Shown: positions 42,070 to 50,208 of the stretch, one piece after another
Numbering within the stretch: the stretch's first letter is position 1
How the letters are laid out: every line of letters begins with the position of its first letter
Assembly (NCBI GenBank): GCA_947475095.1
Contig: CANJLG010000011.1
Location: 17,936-81,935 of the forward strand
Direction of reading: 5' to 3'
From: Flavobacteriales bacterium
GTDB lineage: Bacteria; Bacteroidota; Bacteroidia; Flavobacteriales_D; Crocinitomicaceae
Length of the DNA: 64,000 bases
Made by a program: the position numbers and the translations under genes
The notes under the pieces: generated by a model
The model's input: the letters and a program-made list of their open reading frames with translations, nothing else
What the model was told of the DNA's origin: nothing
Databases searched by the model: none

Positions 42070-42750
42070 TTAATTAAATTTATAACTCAATCCTAGTTGT
42101 AAACCAGCTGAAACAGCCATCGTTTTTTGATAAGTAGGGTAGAATATTGAATTACTTAAATTAAACCCCATCGCATCCACACCTTTTGCATCGGCGAAAC
42201 CATAATTTAATCGCATCCCCATTATTAAGCCTAGCGGAATGCTTTTTGAAAGCTGAACATTTGCGCCAAATCCCATCACCACAGAGGTATAGTTTTGATA
42301 GCTCGATTTTACATCTGAAGTCGAATTTATCATTCCATCGTACGTATAGCGTGCCGACGAAATGATATTGAATTGAGGGCCGATTTCAAAATAACCACCG
42401 CTTTCGCCTCGTAATTTCAAAAGTATTGGAATTTGAAATTGCTTTAATTGTACTTCTGATGTGTAGTCAGAACCTAAAATGGTTCCTTTATAAGCTCCTT
42501 TGTGTGTGCCTCCTAAAATTTCAACACCTAAGCCAACCGAATTGAAATATCCATTAATTCCAACTCCATAGGTTGTTCCCCAACCTGGTGCATAATCTTG
42601 CTCATCACCTTTATCTGAAATATTATTATTTAACAACCATGTAGAGCTTATGATCGATTTGCCTTGGGCTTCGAGTTGAAAACCAAATTTTTGTGCTTGA
42701 GATTGAGAGATAAAAAGGAGACAAGTAATTCCTAGGACTATTTTTTTCAT
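42070..42750 (-). CDS. Outer-membrane beta-barrel protein (porin-like)
   Basis: 226 residues. Signal peptide MKKIVLGITCLLFISQSQA, then glycine-rich alternating strands (WGTTYGVGINGYFNSVGLGVEI, YFEIGPQFNIISSARY, VVMGFGANVQLSKSIPLGLIMGMRLNYGF, VSAGLQLGLSYKFN) ending in the aromatic-rich C-terminus expected for BamA recognition. This is the pattern of the small OMP_b-brl families of Bacteroidota. No ligand or partner is evident, and the gene seems monocistronic, facing the efp gene across 61 nt. Confidence 0.78.
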   Translation of the reverse strand: MKKIVLGITCLLFISQSQAQKFGFQLEAQGKSIISSTWLLNNNISDKGDEQDYAPGWGTTYGVGINGYFNSVGLGVEILGGTHKGAYKGTILGSDYTSEVQLKQFQIPILLKLRGESGGYFEIGPQFNIISSARYTYDGMINSTSDVKSSYQNYTSVVMGFGANVQLSKSIPLGLIMGMRLNYGFADAKGVDAMGFNLSNSIFYPTYQKTMAVSAGLQLGLSYKFN

Positions 42751-42898
42751 AATTTTTAATTTAAAGATTACATTTTCAAAAACAATTTTACGAAAAAAAA
42801 TGATTGAAAATCAAAATAGTTAACTATTTGCTTTTATCTTTTGAATAATTTTATTCTAAAGGCCCCTATACGTGGAAAACCAACTCAAATTTTACTGC

Positions 42899-44584
42899 TT
42901 AAAATGTCGCCTTTAATTTTATGTCCATAATTTCTTTGCTGACAGGATGTGAAAAAATGATTCTAGCAGCATGTAAATGCAATCTATTATCAATCTTTCC
43001 ATATAGATCATCACCTATAATTGGTGCGTTTAAGCCCAAGGAATGAGCAGCATGAACACGAAGTTGATGCGTCCTGCCTGTAATAGGCTTAAAGATCACC
43101 CTCGTTCTACCATCTTTTCGTTCAATAACTTCCCAATGCGTAAGAGCGGATTTCCCATGTTTAAAACACACGAGTTGGCGGGGACGATCATCTATATCTA
43201 AACGAAGAGGAAGTTTAATTTGTCCTTTATCTTGAGAAAGTGTTCCATCTAAGAGCGCTTCATATTCTTTTTGTATTTTTCTATCAATGAATTGTTTTTG
43301 CAAGTTGATGTAAACATCACTTGTCAAGGCAATTAGCATTAATCCAGAGGTTGACATGTCTAAGCGATGAACAACTAAAGGTCCGCTTGCGTTTGGAAAT
43401 TGCATTTTCATTCTTTCCGCAACAGAATCTTTAATATGGATGCCTGGAACCGCTAAAAATTCAGCTGGTTTATTGATTACCAAAAGGTATTCGTCTTGAT
43501 AAACAATCTCAAGCGTTTTTCCTTCTCCAGGGTTCTGTAGCATTGGATTTTCAGCTACTTCAATTCCTTCGAGCATATGTGCTAAAATAGGACCGCATTT
43601 ACCGCGACAAGCGGGATAATATTGTCCATGAACCCGTATTTCTGATTTTGGAGATTGGCCCCACCAGAATTCTGCTATTGTGATGGGGTGCAGACCATGT
43701 AGAAATGCATATTGAAGTAACTTTGGAGCAGCACATTCTCCAGCTGCAGACGGTGGTTTTTGGGTATAGGTATCAGAAAATATTTCCCCAATATTTTTTT
43801 GTTTGCCAAGATTATTGAGAAAGATATAATTGTCAAATAATTGTTGCTGCAATTCGGAAGATTGATTTTTTCTATCAAGCTTTAAGGAATTAATTTCATT
43901 CAACATGGGTGCAATTTCGATTTCTAATTTGTCCTGCTGAAGCTTCCAATGAGCGCGTTGATTTTTATAATAAGATTGTTCTGCAATACTTTCTTTTCTT
44001 AAGGATTCTAATAACGTATTCTGATCGATTTCTTCTTCCTGAATTAAGTTTTGTCGTATCGTTTTTCGTGCCGCTTTCGCGATGCTTATTTTATTTCTTA
44101 TGTCAGTTAAAACTTCATGCGAATCGCTTAATTGTTGCTCTTGTTGCTTTAAAAGTGATACATAAGTAGCATTCTTTTCTAGTAACTTAATTTTTCGATT
44201 GAATTCATTTAACTGTTCAATTTCCTTTAAGAAAAACCCATCTTCTTCAAGCATGTCATAAACAGGAGGAACGAAGTTAGGGTGGTGATTTTTCCCTGCT
44301 AGTTTTCCTGAAAAAGCCATAAGGTACCCAATCTTTCCATCTGTATTTTTAACGACCAATACGCCAAACATTTTCCCGATAATTAGTCCGTCCTTATCTC
44401 GATCTAGTCCAAAATTATGCGATAATCCGTCTTCTTTTCTCAATAACTCCTGCAATTCTTCTGCTGCAATCTGAGCAAGTTTACTTGGAGTATAATAAAA
44501 TGGATAATCAAAGGGCTGGTCTGTTGGTAAACCTTTAATAGAAGATTTAAATTCGTTAAAACAAGCTGGAGTGGAGGGATTCAA
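42899..44584 (-). CDS. RluA-family pseudouridine synthase with long N-terminal domain
   Basis: 561 residues. The C-terminal ~210 residues are an RluA catalytic domain with VVHRLDMSTSGLMLIAL (catalytic Asp), KEYEALLDG, and ITGRTHQLRVHAAHSLGLNAPIIGDDLYG. The first ~330 residues are an extra domain with a charged coiled coil (about 125-235) and a cysteine-containing block (AGECAAPKLLQYAFLHGLHP, YYPACRGKCGPILAHML). Similar long RluA proteins, annotated as acting on tRNA U32 and 23S U746, occur in gammaproteobacteria as far as I recall. The start is a TTG at 44584, because an in-frame stop lies just upstream and no ATG precedes the conserved N-terminus. Confidence 0.82.
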   Translation of the reverse strand: MNPSTPACFNEFKSSIKGLPTDQPFDYPFYYTPSKLAQIAAEELQELLRKEDGLSHNFGLDRDKDGLIIGKMFGVLVVKNTDGKIGYLMAFSGKLAGKNHHPNFVPPVYDMLEEDGFFLKEIEQLNEFNRKIKLLEKNATYVSLLKQQEQQLSDSHEVLTDIRNKISIAKAARKTIRQNLIQEEEIDQNTLLESLRKESIAEQSYYKNQRAHWKLQQDKLEIEIAPMLNEINSLKLDRKNQSSELQQQLFDNYIFLNNLGKQKNIGEIFSDTYTQKPPSAAGECAAPKLLQYAFLHGLHPITIAEFWWGQSPKSEIRVHGQYYPACRGKCGPILAHMLEGIEVAENPMLQNPGEGKTLEIVYQDEYLLVINKPAEFLAVPGIHIKDSVAERMKMQFPNASGPLVVHRLDMSTSGLMLIALTSDVYINLQKQFIDRKIQKEYEALLDGTLSQDKGQIKLPLRLDIDDRPRQLVCFKHGKSALTHWEVIERKDGRTRVIFKPITGRTHQLRVHAAHSLGLNAPIIGDDLYGKIDNRLHLHAARIIFSHPVSKEIMDIKLKATF

Positions 44585-44659
44585 GTTCTTCTAAATAAGG
44601 TACGTTTGTCGTGCAAAGGTAAACTTTTTAGAAATCTATGCGAGGTATGATGTTGTATC

Positions 44660-45487
44660 TTATTCTTCAATAAATTCAATCCTGTCGGAGCATAAGTTTA
44701 TCTTCCGATGTCGGTATAATTTACCAACTGCTTGCTTAAAGGTTTTTTTACTCATCCCTAATTGTTCTCTAATATCCTCAGGATTTGAACGGTCAGTAAG
44801 AAACAATACTTTTTCTTTTCTTAATTTTTCAAGTAAATCTTCCGATGCCATGTCGTATTTCTCAAAGGTAGTGGGCTCAAAACGCACATCTAATTTACCA
44901 TCCTCGCGAACTTTTGTCACATAGCCCTTTGATCGCTCGCCTCTTTCTAGGGGTTTATTGAAATCTTGGGTATAGATTAGGCCGGAGTATTTATTATTAA
45001 CAATGACATTGATCCCCAATTCTGTTTGTTCGCAAATTAAAAGATCAACCTCTTGCCCTGTCAACTCTTCATCACAAAAGTCAAAGCTCTTTTTCACCTT
45101 CATGCTACCGAAAAGTCGGTCTGTTTCATGATCATATTTTAAAACAAACAAGTATTTTTCATCGATAAACAACTTGTAAATTTGCTCGCGAAACGGAACA
45201 AAAAGATCTTTATCTAAACCCCAATCTGCAAAGGCACCAAAAGGATTTATTTCAGCGATTCTTAGGTAGGCAAATCCGCCAAGTAGTAGGTGAGGGGTTT
45301 CAGTAGTCGCTACAATTCTATTTTCAGAATCCTTCATGATGAATACAGAAACTTCGCTATCAACTTGCATGGCATCGCTTAGGTATTTTTTTGGCAACAA
45401 GACCTCGTTACCTTGAATGTCTTCCAAAAACGCACCAACTAGCGTTAATCGATTGATTGTTAATTTATTAAATACGCCTAGTTGCAT
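44660..45487 (-). CDS. CvfB/YitL-like S1 RNA-binding protein
   Basis: 275 residues. The pattern of tandem S1-like OB folds (LVGAFLEDIQGNEVLLPKKYL, FAYLRIAEINPFGAFADWGLDKDLFVPFREQ, YSGLIYTQDFNKPLERGERSKGYVTKVREDGKLDVRF) followed by a C-terminal winged helix (MSKKTFKQAVGKLYRHRKINLCSDRIEFIEE) matches CvfB, an RNA-binding regulator that affects virulence and stress genes in Firmicutes. It starts immediately after the stop of the upstream basic-tail protein (TAA then ATG), so the two are co-transcribed. Confidence 0.85.
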   Translation of the reverse strand: MQLGVFNKLTINRLTLVGAFLEDIQGNEVLLPKKYLSDAMQVDSEVSVFIMKDSENRIVATTETPHLLLGGFAYLRIAEINPFGAFADWGLDKDLFVPFREQIYKLFIDEKYLFVLKYDHETDRLFGSMKVKKSFDFCDEELTGQEVDLLICEQTELGINVIVNNKYSGLIYTQDFNKPLERGERSKGYVTKVREDGKLDVRFEPTTFEKYDMASEDLLEKLRKEKVLFLTDRSNPEDIREQLGMSKKTFKQAVGKLYRHRKINLCSDRIEFIEE

Positions 45488-46585
45488 TTATGGTTTATTT
45501 TTTCTACGTTTCTTTTTTTTGTATTTACCCGTTGTAATTGACAAATTATTTGGATCTCTACGATCGCGTCTAAGGTGTTTTTTTTTCGGTTTATCAGTAT
45601 TATTATCTTCATTTAAGGTGTTTACTTCGGGCAGTCTTGCAACATGACCGATATCGTTTTTTCGATTAGGGTCGGCGGGATTAATCCATCCGTCTTTCCC
45701 CTTTTTTTTCTTAATTTCCCCTGTCTTCTCGTTTACAACGAAGTTGGTTTGATTTTTATTCACTTCCTCATCATTAAGGGTGATTACATCTTCATTGAGG
45801 ACCCAACTTTCGTTTTCCCATAGAAAGGCATCATAGGAAAAATCGGGAACGTAAAACGAGTACACTCCTGCTAAAGTTGGTGATTCTGGCGATAGATGAT
45901 CAAAAACGATACGTCCGTATTTATCTTCGTATTTCAACGACATGGATGATTTATCCGAGTATTCAAAAACAACCCGTTTGAGCACTTCTTTTTTCTTAAT
46001 AAATACGGGACTTCCAAATTTCACATTGTTTCCAGAAAACGTTAGTACATCAATAATTTTAAAATTACTTCCAGTTGTTCCTCCATCCCAACCTAGCAGT
46101 GTATACTCTATTTTGCCATTATATTCAATTGGAATTATTTTATAATAAAGTGCACCATACCAATTTTTTGCATCGATTACTCCCGTTGGTTTGACAGTGT
46201 AAGGATCTACTTTATCAATAAGTTCAGTTATTTTCAATTCTTCTTTATCTTCATCCCATCTCATGACAAATCCGCAATATGAATAAGACATATCTGAATA
46301 TTCTAGATTCCAATTAATAATTCGAACTAATTTATCAGGGCTATCTAGTAGCGCAATGGTCTTTAATTTAGAAATAGGATAAGTAAAAGCACCTTCTAAT
46401 TTTAGAAAACTTAACATTTCATTTTTAAAGTCAAGATTTAAGGTTTCAATATCATCATCATTCTTTGCAGCGCGTAAAGCTTCTAGCTTTGTGTTCAAGA
46501 GCAATTCTCTTTCCGCTAAATCGACTTGAGAGAATCCCAAATGAATAGTTGATAATAGAAAGGAAATAATCAGGTATTTTTTCAT
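45488..46585 (-). CDS. Secreted protein with lysine/arginine-rich tail, unknown function
   Basis: 365 residues from ATG 46585; an in-frame TTG at 46591 adds two residues and is not needed. Signal peptide MKKYLIISFLLSTIHLGFSQ. The mature body (about 20-285) is mixed alpha/beta with no family I recognise (VDLAERELLLNTKLEALRAAKND, NWYGALYYKIIPIEYNGKIEYTLLGWDGG). The last ~70 residues are strongly basic (KKKKGKDGW, KPKKKHLRRDRRDPNN, KYKKKKRRKNKP), which suggests binding to nucleic acid, lipopolysaccharide or another anionic surface. It is placed directly upstream of the CvfB-like gene with no gap. Confidence 0.65.
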   Translation of the reverse strand: MKKYLIISFLLSTIHLGFSQVDLAERELLLNTKLEALRAAKNDDDIETLNLDFKNEMLSFLKLEGAFTYPISKLKTIALLDSPDKLVRIINWNLEYSDMSYSYCGFVMRWDEDKEELKITELIDKVDPYTVKPTGVIDAKNWYGALYYKIIPIEYNGKIEYTLLGWDGGTTGSNFKIIDVLTFSGNNVKFGSPVFIKKKEVLKRVVFEYSDKSSMSLKYEDKYGRIVFDHLSPESPTLAGVYSFYVPDFSYDAFLWENESWVLNEDVITLNDEEVNKNQTNFVVNEKTGEIKKKKGKDGWINPADPNRKNDIGHVARLPEVNTLNEDNNTDKPKKKHLRRDRRDPNNLSITTGKYKKKKRRKNKP

Positions 46586-46621
46586 GACCAAGGAAACGAA
46601 TTATATAAGTATAGGTTACGT

Positions 46622-47266
46622 CTACAACGCTTTTAAATCAGCAATAGTTTGAGCAGGATTAGCCGAATTAAAAACAAAATTTCCTGCAACAAGCGCATTT
46701 GCTCCTGCATCAGCTAACTGTTTTCCTGTTAAAAGATTAACACCTCCATCAACTTCAATAATTACATTTGACTGAGTGCTATCAATTAATTCTTTTAATT
46801 TTTTCACTTTATTTATGGTGGCAGGGATAAATGATTGCCCTCCAAAACCAGGGTTTACCGACATCAAGAGGACCAAGTCGAGCATGGGAATAATTTCTTC
46901 TAAAACGCTAATAGGTGTATGCGGATTCAATGCCACACCAGCTTTCATTCCTAGTTCTTTTATTTTTGCAATAGTACGATTCAAATGCGTACATGCTTCA
47001 TAATGTACGGTCAGGTAATCTGCCCCAGATTTTTTGAAAGCTTCAAGGTATTGATCAGGGTTGGCAATCATCAGGTGAACATCCAATATTTTAGCACTTG
47101 ATTTTCGAATTGCCTCGAGTACTGGAAAACCAAAGGATATATTGGGTACAAAAACTCCATCCATGATGTCAACATGTAGCCAATCTGCTTGCGATGCATC
47201 TAACATTTTTGTATCGCGTTCAATATTTCCAAAATCACACGATAAAACGGAAGGAGAAATAATCAT
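46622..47266 (-). CDS. rpe: Ribulose-phosphate 3-epimerase
   Basis: 214 residues from ATG 47266; the frame extends to a TTG at 47284 but MIISPSVLSCDFG is the canonical start. Motifs: HVDIMDGVFVPNISFG (H31, D33), DVHLMI, VNPGFGGQSFIPATINKV and IIEVDGGVNLLTG. It interconverts ribulose 5-phosphate and xylulose 5-phosphate in the pentose phosphate pathway. This is the housekeeping enzyme; the CBS-fused relative at 3.7 kb keeps the same metal-binding residues but not the MDG and NPG motifs. Confidence 0.95.
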   Translation of the reverse strand: MIISPSVLSCDFGNIERDTKMLDASQADWLHVDIMDGVFVPNISFGFPVLEAIRKSSAKILDVHLMIANPDQYLEAFKKSGADYLTVHYEACTHLNRTIAKIKELGMKAGVALNPHTPISVLEEIIPMLDLVLLMSVNPGFGGQSFIPATINKVKKLKELIDSTQSNVIIEVDGGVNLLTGKQLADAGANALVAGNFVFNSANPAQTIADLKAL

Positions 47267-47411
47267 TGAGGTAATTTTAAACAAAACTAATTTTTATTTA
47301 CTTGATTTGACGCCATCGCATCGAAATTATTTATGAAATCATTTGATTGAACAAGTTTACGGCTTATTATTACAGTAATAAGTAGATGATAAATTTATAA
47401 TTTTGATTTCT

Positions 47412-47440
47412 TTGTTTCGATTTTTATTTCCTTAATTTTG
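47412..47440 (+). promoter_or_regulatory. Promoter of the rhomboid gene
   Basis: TTG at 47412-47414, an 18-nt spacer, and a perfect -7 box TAATTTTG at 47433-47440. The predicted start is about 18 nt before the rhomboid TTG start codon, a normal short leader. Confidence 0.6.
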
Positions 47441-47463
47441 ATTTTTACTTACACATAATAGAT

Positions 47464-48075
47464 TTGAATACATTTCTTCTTTTAATTATTGGCTTGAATG
47501 TTCTGATATCATATAGATCTTTTGATAATCAATTAATGGAGAAACTCCTTTTTTCTCCCTATTTGATTAAATATAATAATCAATGGTATCGCTTATTTAC
47601 GCATAGTTGGATTCATGCAGATTGGCAACATTTGCTTTTTAATATGGTATCATTATATTATCTAGGGGGTAAAATTTTAAACATGTGGCTAGATACATAT
47701 GGCGACATAAAAAGCACGTCCTTATTTTTGTTTTTATACATTGCTGGTGGCGTAGCAGCTACGATATTCCCCTATTTAAAAAACCAAGATAACTCTTCCT
47801 ATCGGGCATTGGGAGCATCTGGTGCAGTGTCAGCTGTCATCTTTGCGGCAATTTTATGGGATCCAATCATGGAGTTGGGTCTACCTTTTATCCCGGTTGG
47901 AATTCCGGCCTATATTTTTGGACCTCTATATTTATTAATTGAGTATTTTGTTATGAGAAATATAAAGACAGGAGTAGCGCACGATGCTCATCTTGGCGGT
48001 GCATTATTTGGTATTTTATTTGTTTTATTTTTAAATTTGGATAAAGGAAAGGATTTTCTTAATTTATTTTTCTGA
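47464..48075 (+). CDS. Rhomboid-family intramembrane serine protease
   Basis: 203 residues with six predicted membrane helices. The catalytic dyad is S119 in ALGASGAVSAV and H176 in AHDAHLGGALFG; H56 and N60 in HADWQHLLFN complete the oxyanion region. It cleaves membrane-spanning substrates within or near the bilayer. The start is a TTG at 47464, placed ~18 nt downstream of a good promoter; the first ATG (M25) would remove part of the first helix. It is followed by the aminotransferase gene after 2 nt. Confidence 0.87.
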   Translation: MNTFLLLIIGLNVLISYRSFDNQLMEKLLFSPYLIKYNNQWYRLFTHSWIHADWQHLLFNMVSLYYLGGKILNMWLDTYGDIKSTSLFLFLYIAGGVAATIFPYLKNQDNSSYRALGASGAVSAVIFAAILWDPIMELGLPFIPVGIPAYIFGPLYLLIEYFVMRNIKTGVAHDAHLGGALFGILFVLFLNLDKGKDFLNLFF

Positions 48076-48077
48076 CT

Positions 48078-48935
48078 ATGATTTTGTACGTAAATAATAA
48101 TGGTATCCTTTTGCCTAATGATGCACCCACCATTCATGCTGGAAATCGCGGTCATTTGTATGGCGATGGGGTATTTGAGAGTATTAGAATTTTATCGGGA
48201 AAACCAATTAATATTGAAAACCATATCGATCGACTACTAAAAGGCGCGAATGTTTTAAAAATGGAAACACCTGCGAATTATGGTGTTAATTTTTTTCAGG
48301 AAAAAATTTTAGAGCTTATTGAAAAATCTGGAATCAAGCAAGGTGGAAGGTGTCGTTTATCAATAGATCGCGCAACCGGAGGGGCGTATTTACCTGATTC
48401 AAATGACTGCACTTTTTATATTGAAGTGTATCCTTATTTAATGAACTTTTTCGAGTTAAATGCTAAAGGTTTAGAGCTTGATATATACAGAGATATTAAA
48501 CTGCATAAAAACTTTCTTTCAAATTATAAAACAAAAACAGGACTTCCTTATGTCATGGCTTCCATAGCTGCAAAGGAACAAGGCTTAGATGATTTATTCC
48601 TTACTAATGAAAAGGGAAATATAATAGAATCAGGTAGTTGCAACGTTTTTATTGTTAGTAATGGTGTCTTGTATACTTCAGGTCTAGATGAAGGGTGTAT
48701 TGCAGGAACAATGCGAATGCAAGTAATAAATTTAGCTATCAAACACAATATAAAAATTTATGAATGTTCTATTTTACCTCAAAATTTATTATCAGCAGAT
48801 GAAATAATTTTCACGAACGCTATTCGAGGAATAAATTGGGTGGCTGGCTACCGCACAAAACGTTATCAAAATAATATGTCACGAAGATTAGTTGTCTTGT
48901 TGAATGCTTATTGGGAAAATGAATTAGGTATTTGA
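48078..48935 (+). CDS. Class IV aminotransferase (PabC/IlvE/DAAT-like)
   Basis: 285 residues. The PLP-dependent fold-type IV signature is present: GHLYGDGVFESIRILSG at the start, HKNFLSNYKTKTGLPYVMASIAAKEQGLDDLFLTNEKGNIIESGSCNVFIV (Lys of the NYK segment as the PLP Schiff-base candidate, then E-x-G/T-x-N), and IIFTNAIRGINWVAGYRTKRY. Members are 4-amino-4-deoxychorismate lyase (PabC), branched-chain or D-amino acid transaminases; the substrate cannot be chosen from sequence alone. It is 2 nt after the rhomboid gene, and its stop abuts the convergent kdsC stop with no spacing. Confidence 0.85.
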   Translation: MILYVNNNGILLPNDAPTIHAGNRGHLYGDGVFESIRILSGKPINIENHIDRLLKGANVLKMETPANYGVNFFQEKILELIEKSGIKQGGRCRLSIDRATGGAYLPDSNDCTFYIEVYPYLMNFFELNAKGLELDIYRDIKLHKNFLSNYKTKTGLPYVMASIAAKEQGLDDLFLTNEKGNIIESGSCNVFIVSNGVLYTSGLDEGCIAGTMRMQVINLAIKHNIKIYECSILPQNLLSADEIIFTNAIRGINWVAGYRTKRYQNNMSRRLVVLLNAYWENELGI

Positions 48936-49457
48936 TTACCATTCATAAGCACCATCTTTTAGCCAAGTTCCTTGAGCGCGCATGGTTTGTTCTATTACAT
49001 CACGAACGCATCCTTTTCCGCCTTCTTTTGGCGATTGGTAGCTGCAGCACATAACGACATCAATAGCGGCATCTTTTGGGCAGCTTGAAACACCAACAAC
49101 AGAAAGTACTGGAATATCAGGGATATCATCACCCATATAAAGAACTTGCTCGTCCTGAAAACCATGCTTTAATTTAACTTCACTGTATACTTTTAGTTTC
49201 GATCTACTAGAAAGATAAACACACGTAACACCAAGGTTTTCAAGGCAATCTTTCATTTCTTTCGAAGAGCCTCCTGTAATCATAAAGACCAAATAGCCCA
49301 TCTTTGCTGCGTATTGAATGGCGTATGAATCTTTTGAATTCAGCGTTCGTAAATAATTTCCATTATCCAATAATACGTTTCCGTCTGTTAATACACCATC
49401 AATATCAAAGATGAATACCTTTATCTCGTTTAATTTGATTTTATAATTCATATCCAT
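48936..49457 (-). CDS. kdsC: 3-deoxy-D-manno-octulosonate 8-phosphate phosphatase (KdsC)
   Basis: 173 residues, typical KdsC length. HAD motifs: VFIFDIDGVLTDGN (D18 nucleophile, D20), FMITGG, SRSKLKVYSEV and LYMGDDIPDIPVLSVVGVSSCPKDA, ending GGKGCVRDVIEQ. It hydrolyses KDO 8-phosphate to KDO for lipopolysaccharide. It overlaps the DUF2520 gene by 17 nt downstream of secA, an arrangement I recall from other Bacteroidota. Compare the KdsC relative at 5.7 kb, which has an additional N-terminal domain. Confidence 0.9.
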   Translation of the reverse strand: MDMNYKIKLNEIKVFIFDIDGVLTDGNVLLDNGNYLRTLNSKDSYAIQYAAKMGYLVFMITGGSSKEMKDCLENLGVTCVYLSSRSKLKVYSEVKLKHGFQDEQVLYMGDDIPDIPVLSVVGVSSCPKDAAIDVVMCCSYQSPKEGGKGCVRDVIEQTMRAQGTWLKDGAYEW

Positions 49458-50208
49458 TTTGTGCTAATATACTTTCTGTAATCAAGTGATAGATTGTTTT
49501 TGAATTCCCATTTAGCAGGGCGAGGTGTTCATTTATAATAGTTTTGTCATTTCGTTTGGCTGGCCCACTTTGATTTTCACTGGGATTATGCAGTAAAATA
49601 TTTTCAAATGTCTTTTTTATTAATGGTGTAAACAAGGAAATGTCAATTTTTCGTTCTTTCGCTAAATCCAATCCTATGCATGCGATATGATTGATGAAAT
49701 TGTTTAAAAAAACGGCACAAAGATGTATGTTTTTTCGTTCCTCTGAACTTGTAATTTGATAGTTTAATTTCAATTCTGAACATAGCTTTATGGCATAATC
49801 TCTCACCAAATCATTTTTAGGTTCCAATAATATTGGCACATCAAAAGGCGCATTGTAATTACTTTTTGAAAAAGTTTGTAGGGGGTAGAATACGCCACAA
49901 TTTTCTGCTGAAATACTTGCTAGATCAACTGTTCCAGAAGTGTAAAACAGAATGGAAGACTTGGGTAATTTTGCTATACTTTTTTCTATTTGTTGATCAT
50001 GAACAGCAATAAAAATAATTTCGGCTGTAATGGATGTAATTTCTTCAATAAATTCGGACTTAATCTTACTTGCTAGATTTTTACCTGTAATTGAGTTCCG
50101 ACTGTGGACTTGGCTGATATTAAAACCTTTTTCACTTAAGATATGCGCAATGAAATTAGCAACATTTCCAGAGCCAATTATGGCAATATCATGGATGGAA
50201 ACCGACAT
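49441..50208 (-). CDS. Rossmann-fold and DUF2520 domain protein
   Basis: 255 residues. The N-terminus has a dinucleotide-binding motif (IAIIGSGNVANFIAHILSEKG) like that of pyrroline-5-carboxylate reductase/F420-dependent oxidoreductases, and the C-terminal half (about 125-250, EERKNIHLCAVFLNNFINHIACIGLDLAKERKIDISLFTPLIKKT) matches the all-helical DUF2520 domain. Substrate unknown. Its ATG overlaps the secA stop as TAATG and its end overlaps the kdsC start by 17 nt, so it belongs to the secA transcript. Confidence 0.82.
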   Translation of the reverse strand: MSVSIHDIAIIGSGNVANFIAHILSEKGFNISQVHSRNSITGKNLASKIKSEFIEEITSITAEIIFIAVHDQQIEKSIAKLPKSSILFYTSGTVDLASISAENCGVFYPLQTFSKSNYNAPFDVPILLEPKNDLVRDYAIKLCSELKLNYQITSSEERKNIHLCAVFLNNFINHIACIGLDLAKERKIDISLFTPLIKKTFENILLHNPSENQSGPAKRNDKTIINEHLALLNGNSKTIYHLITESILAQNGYEL

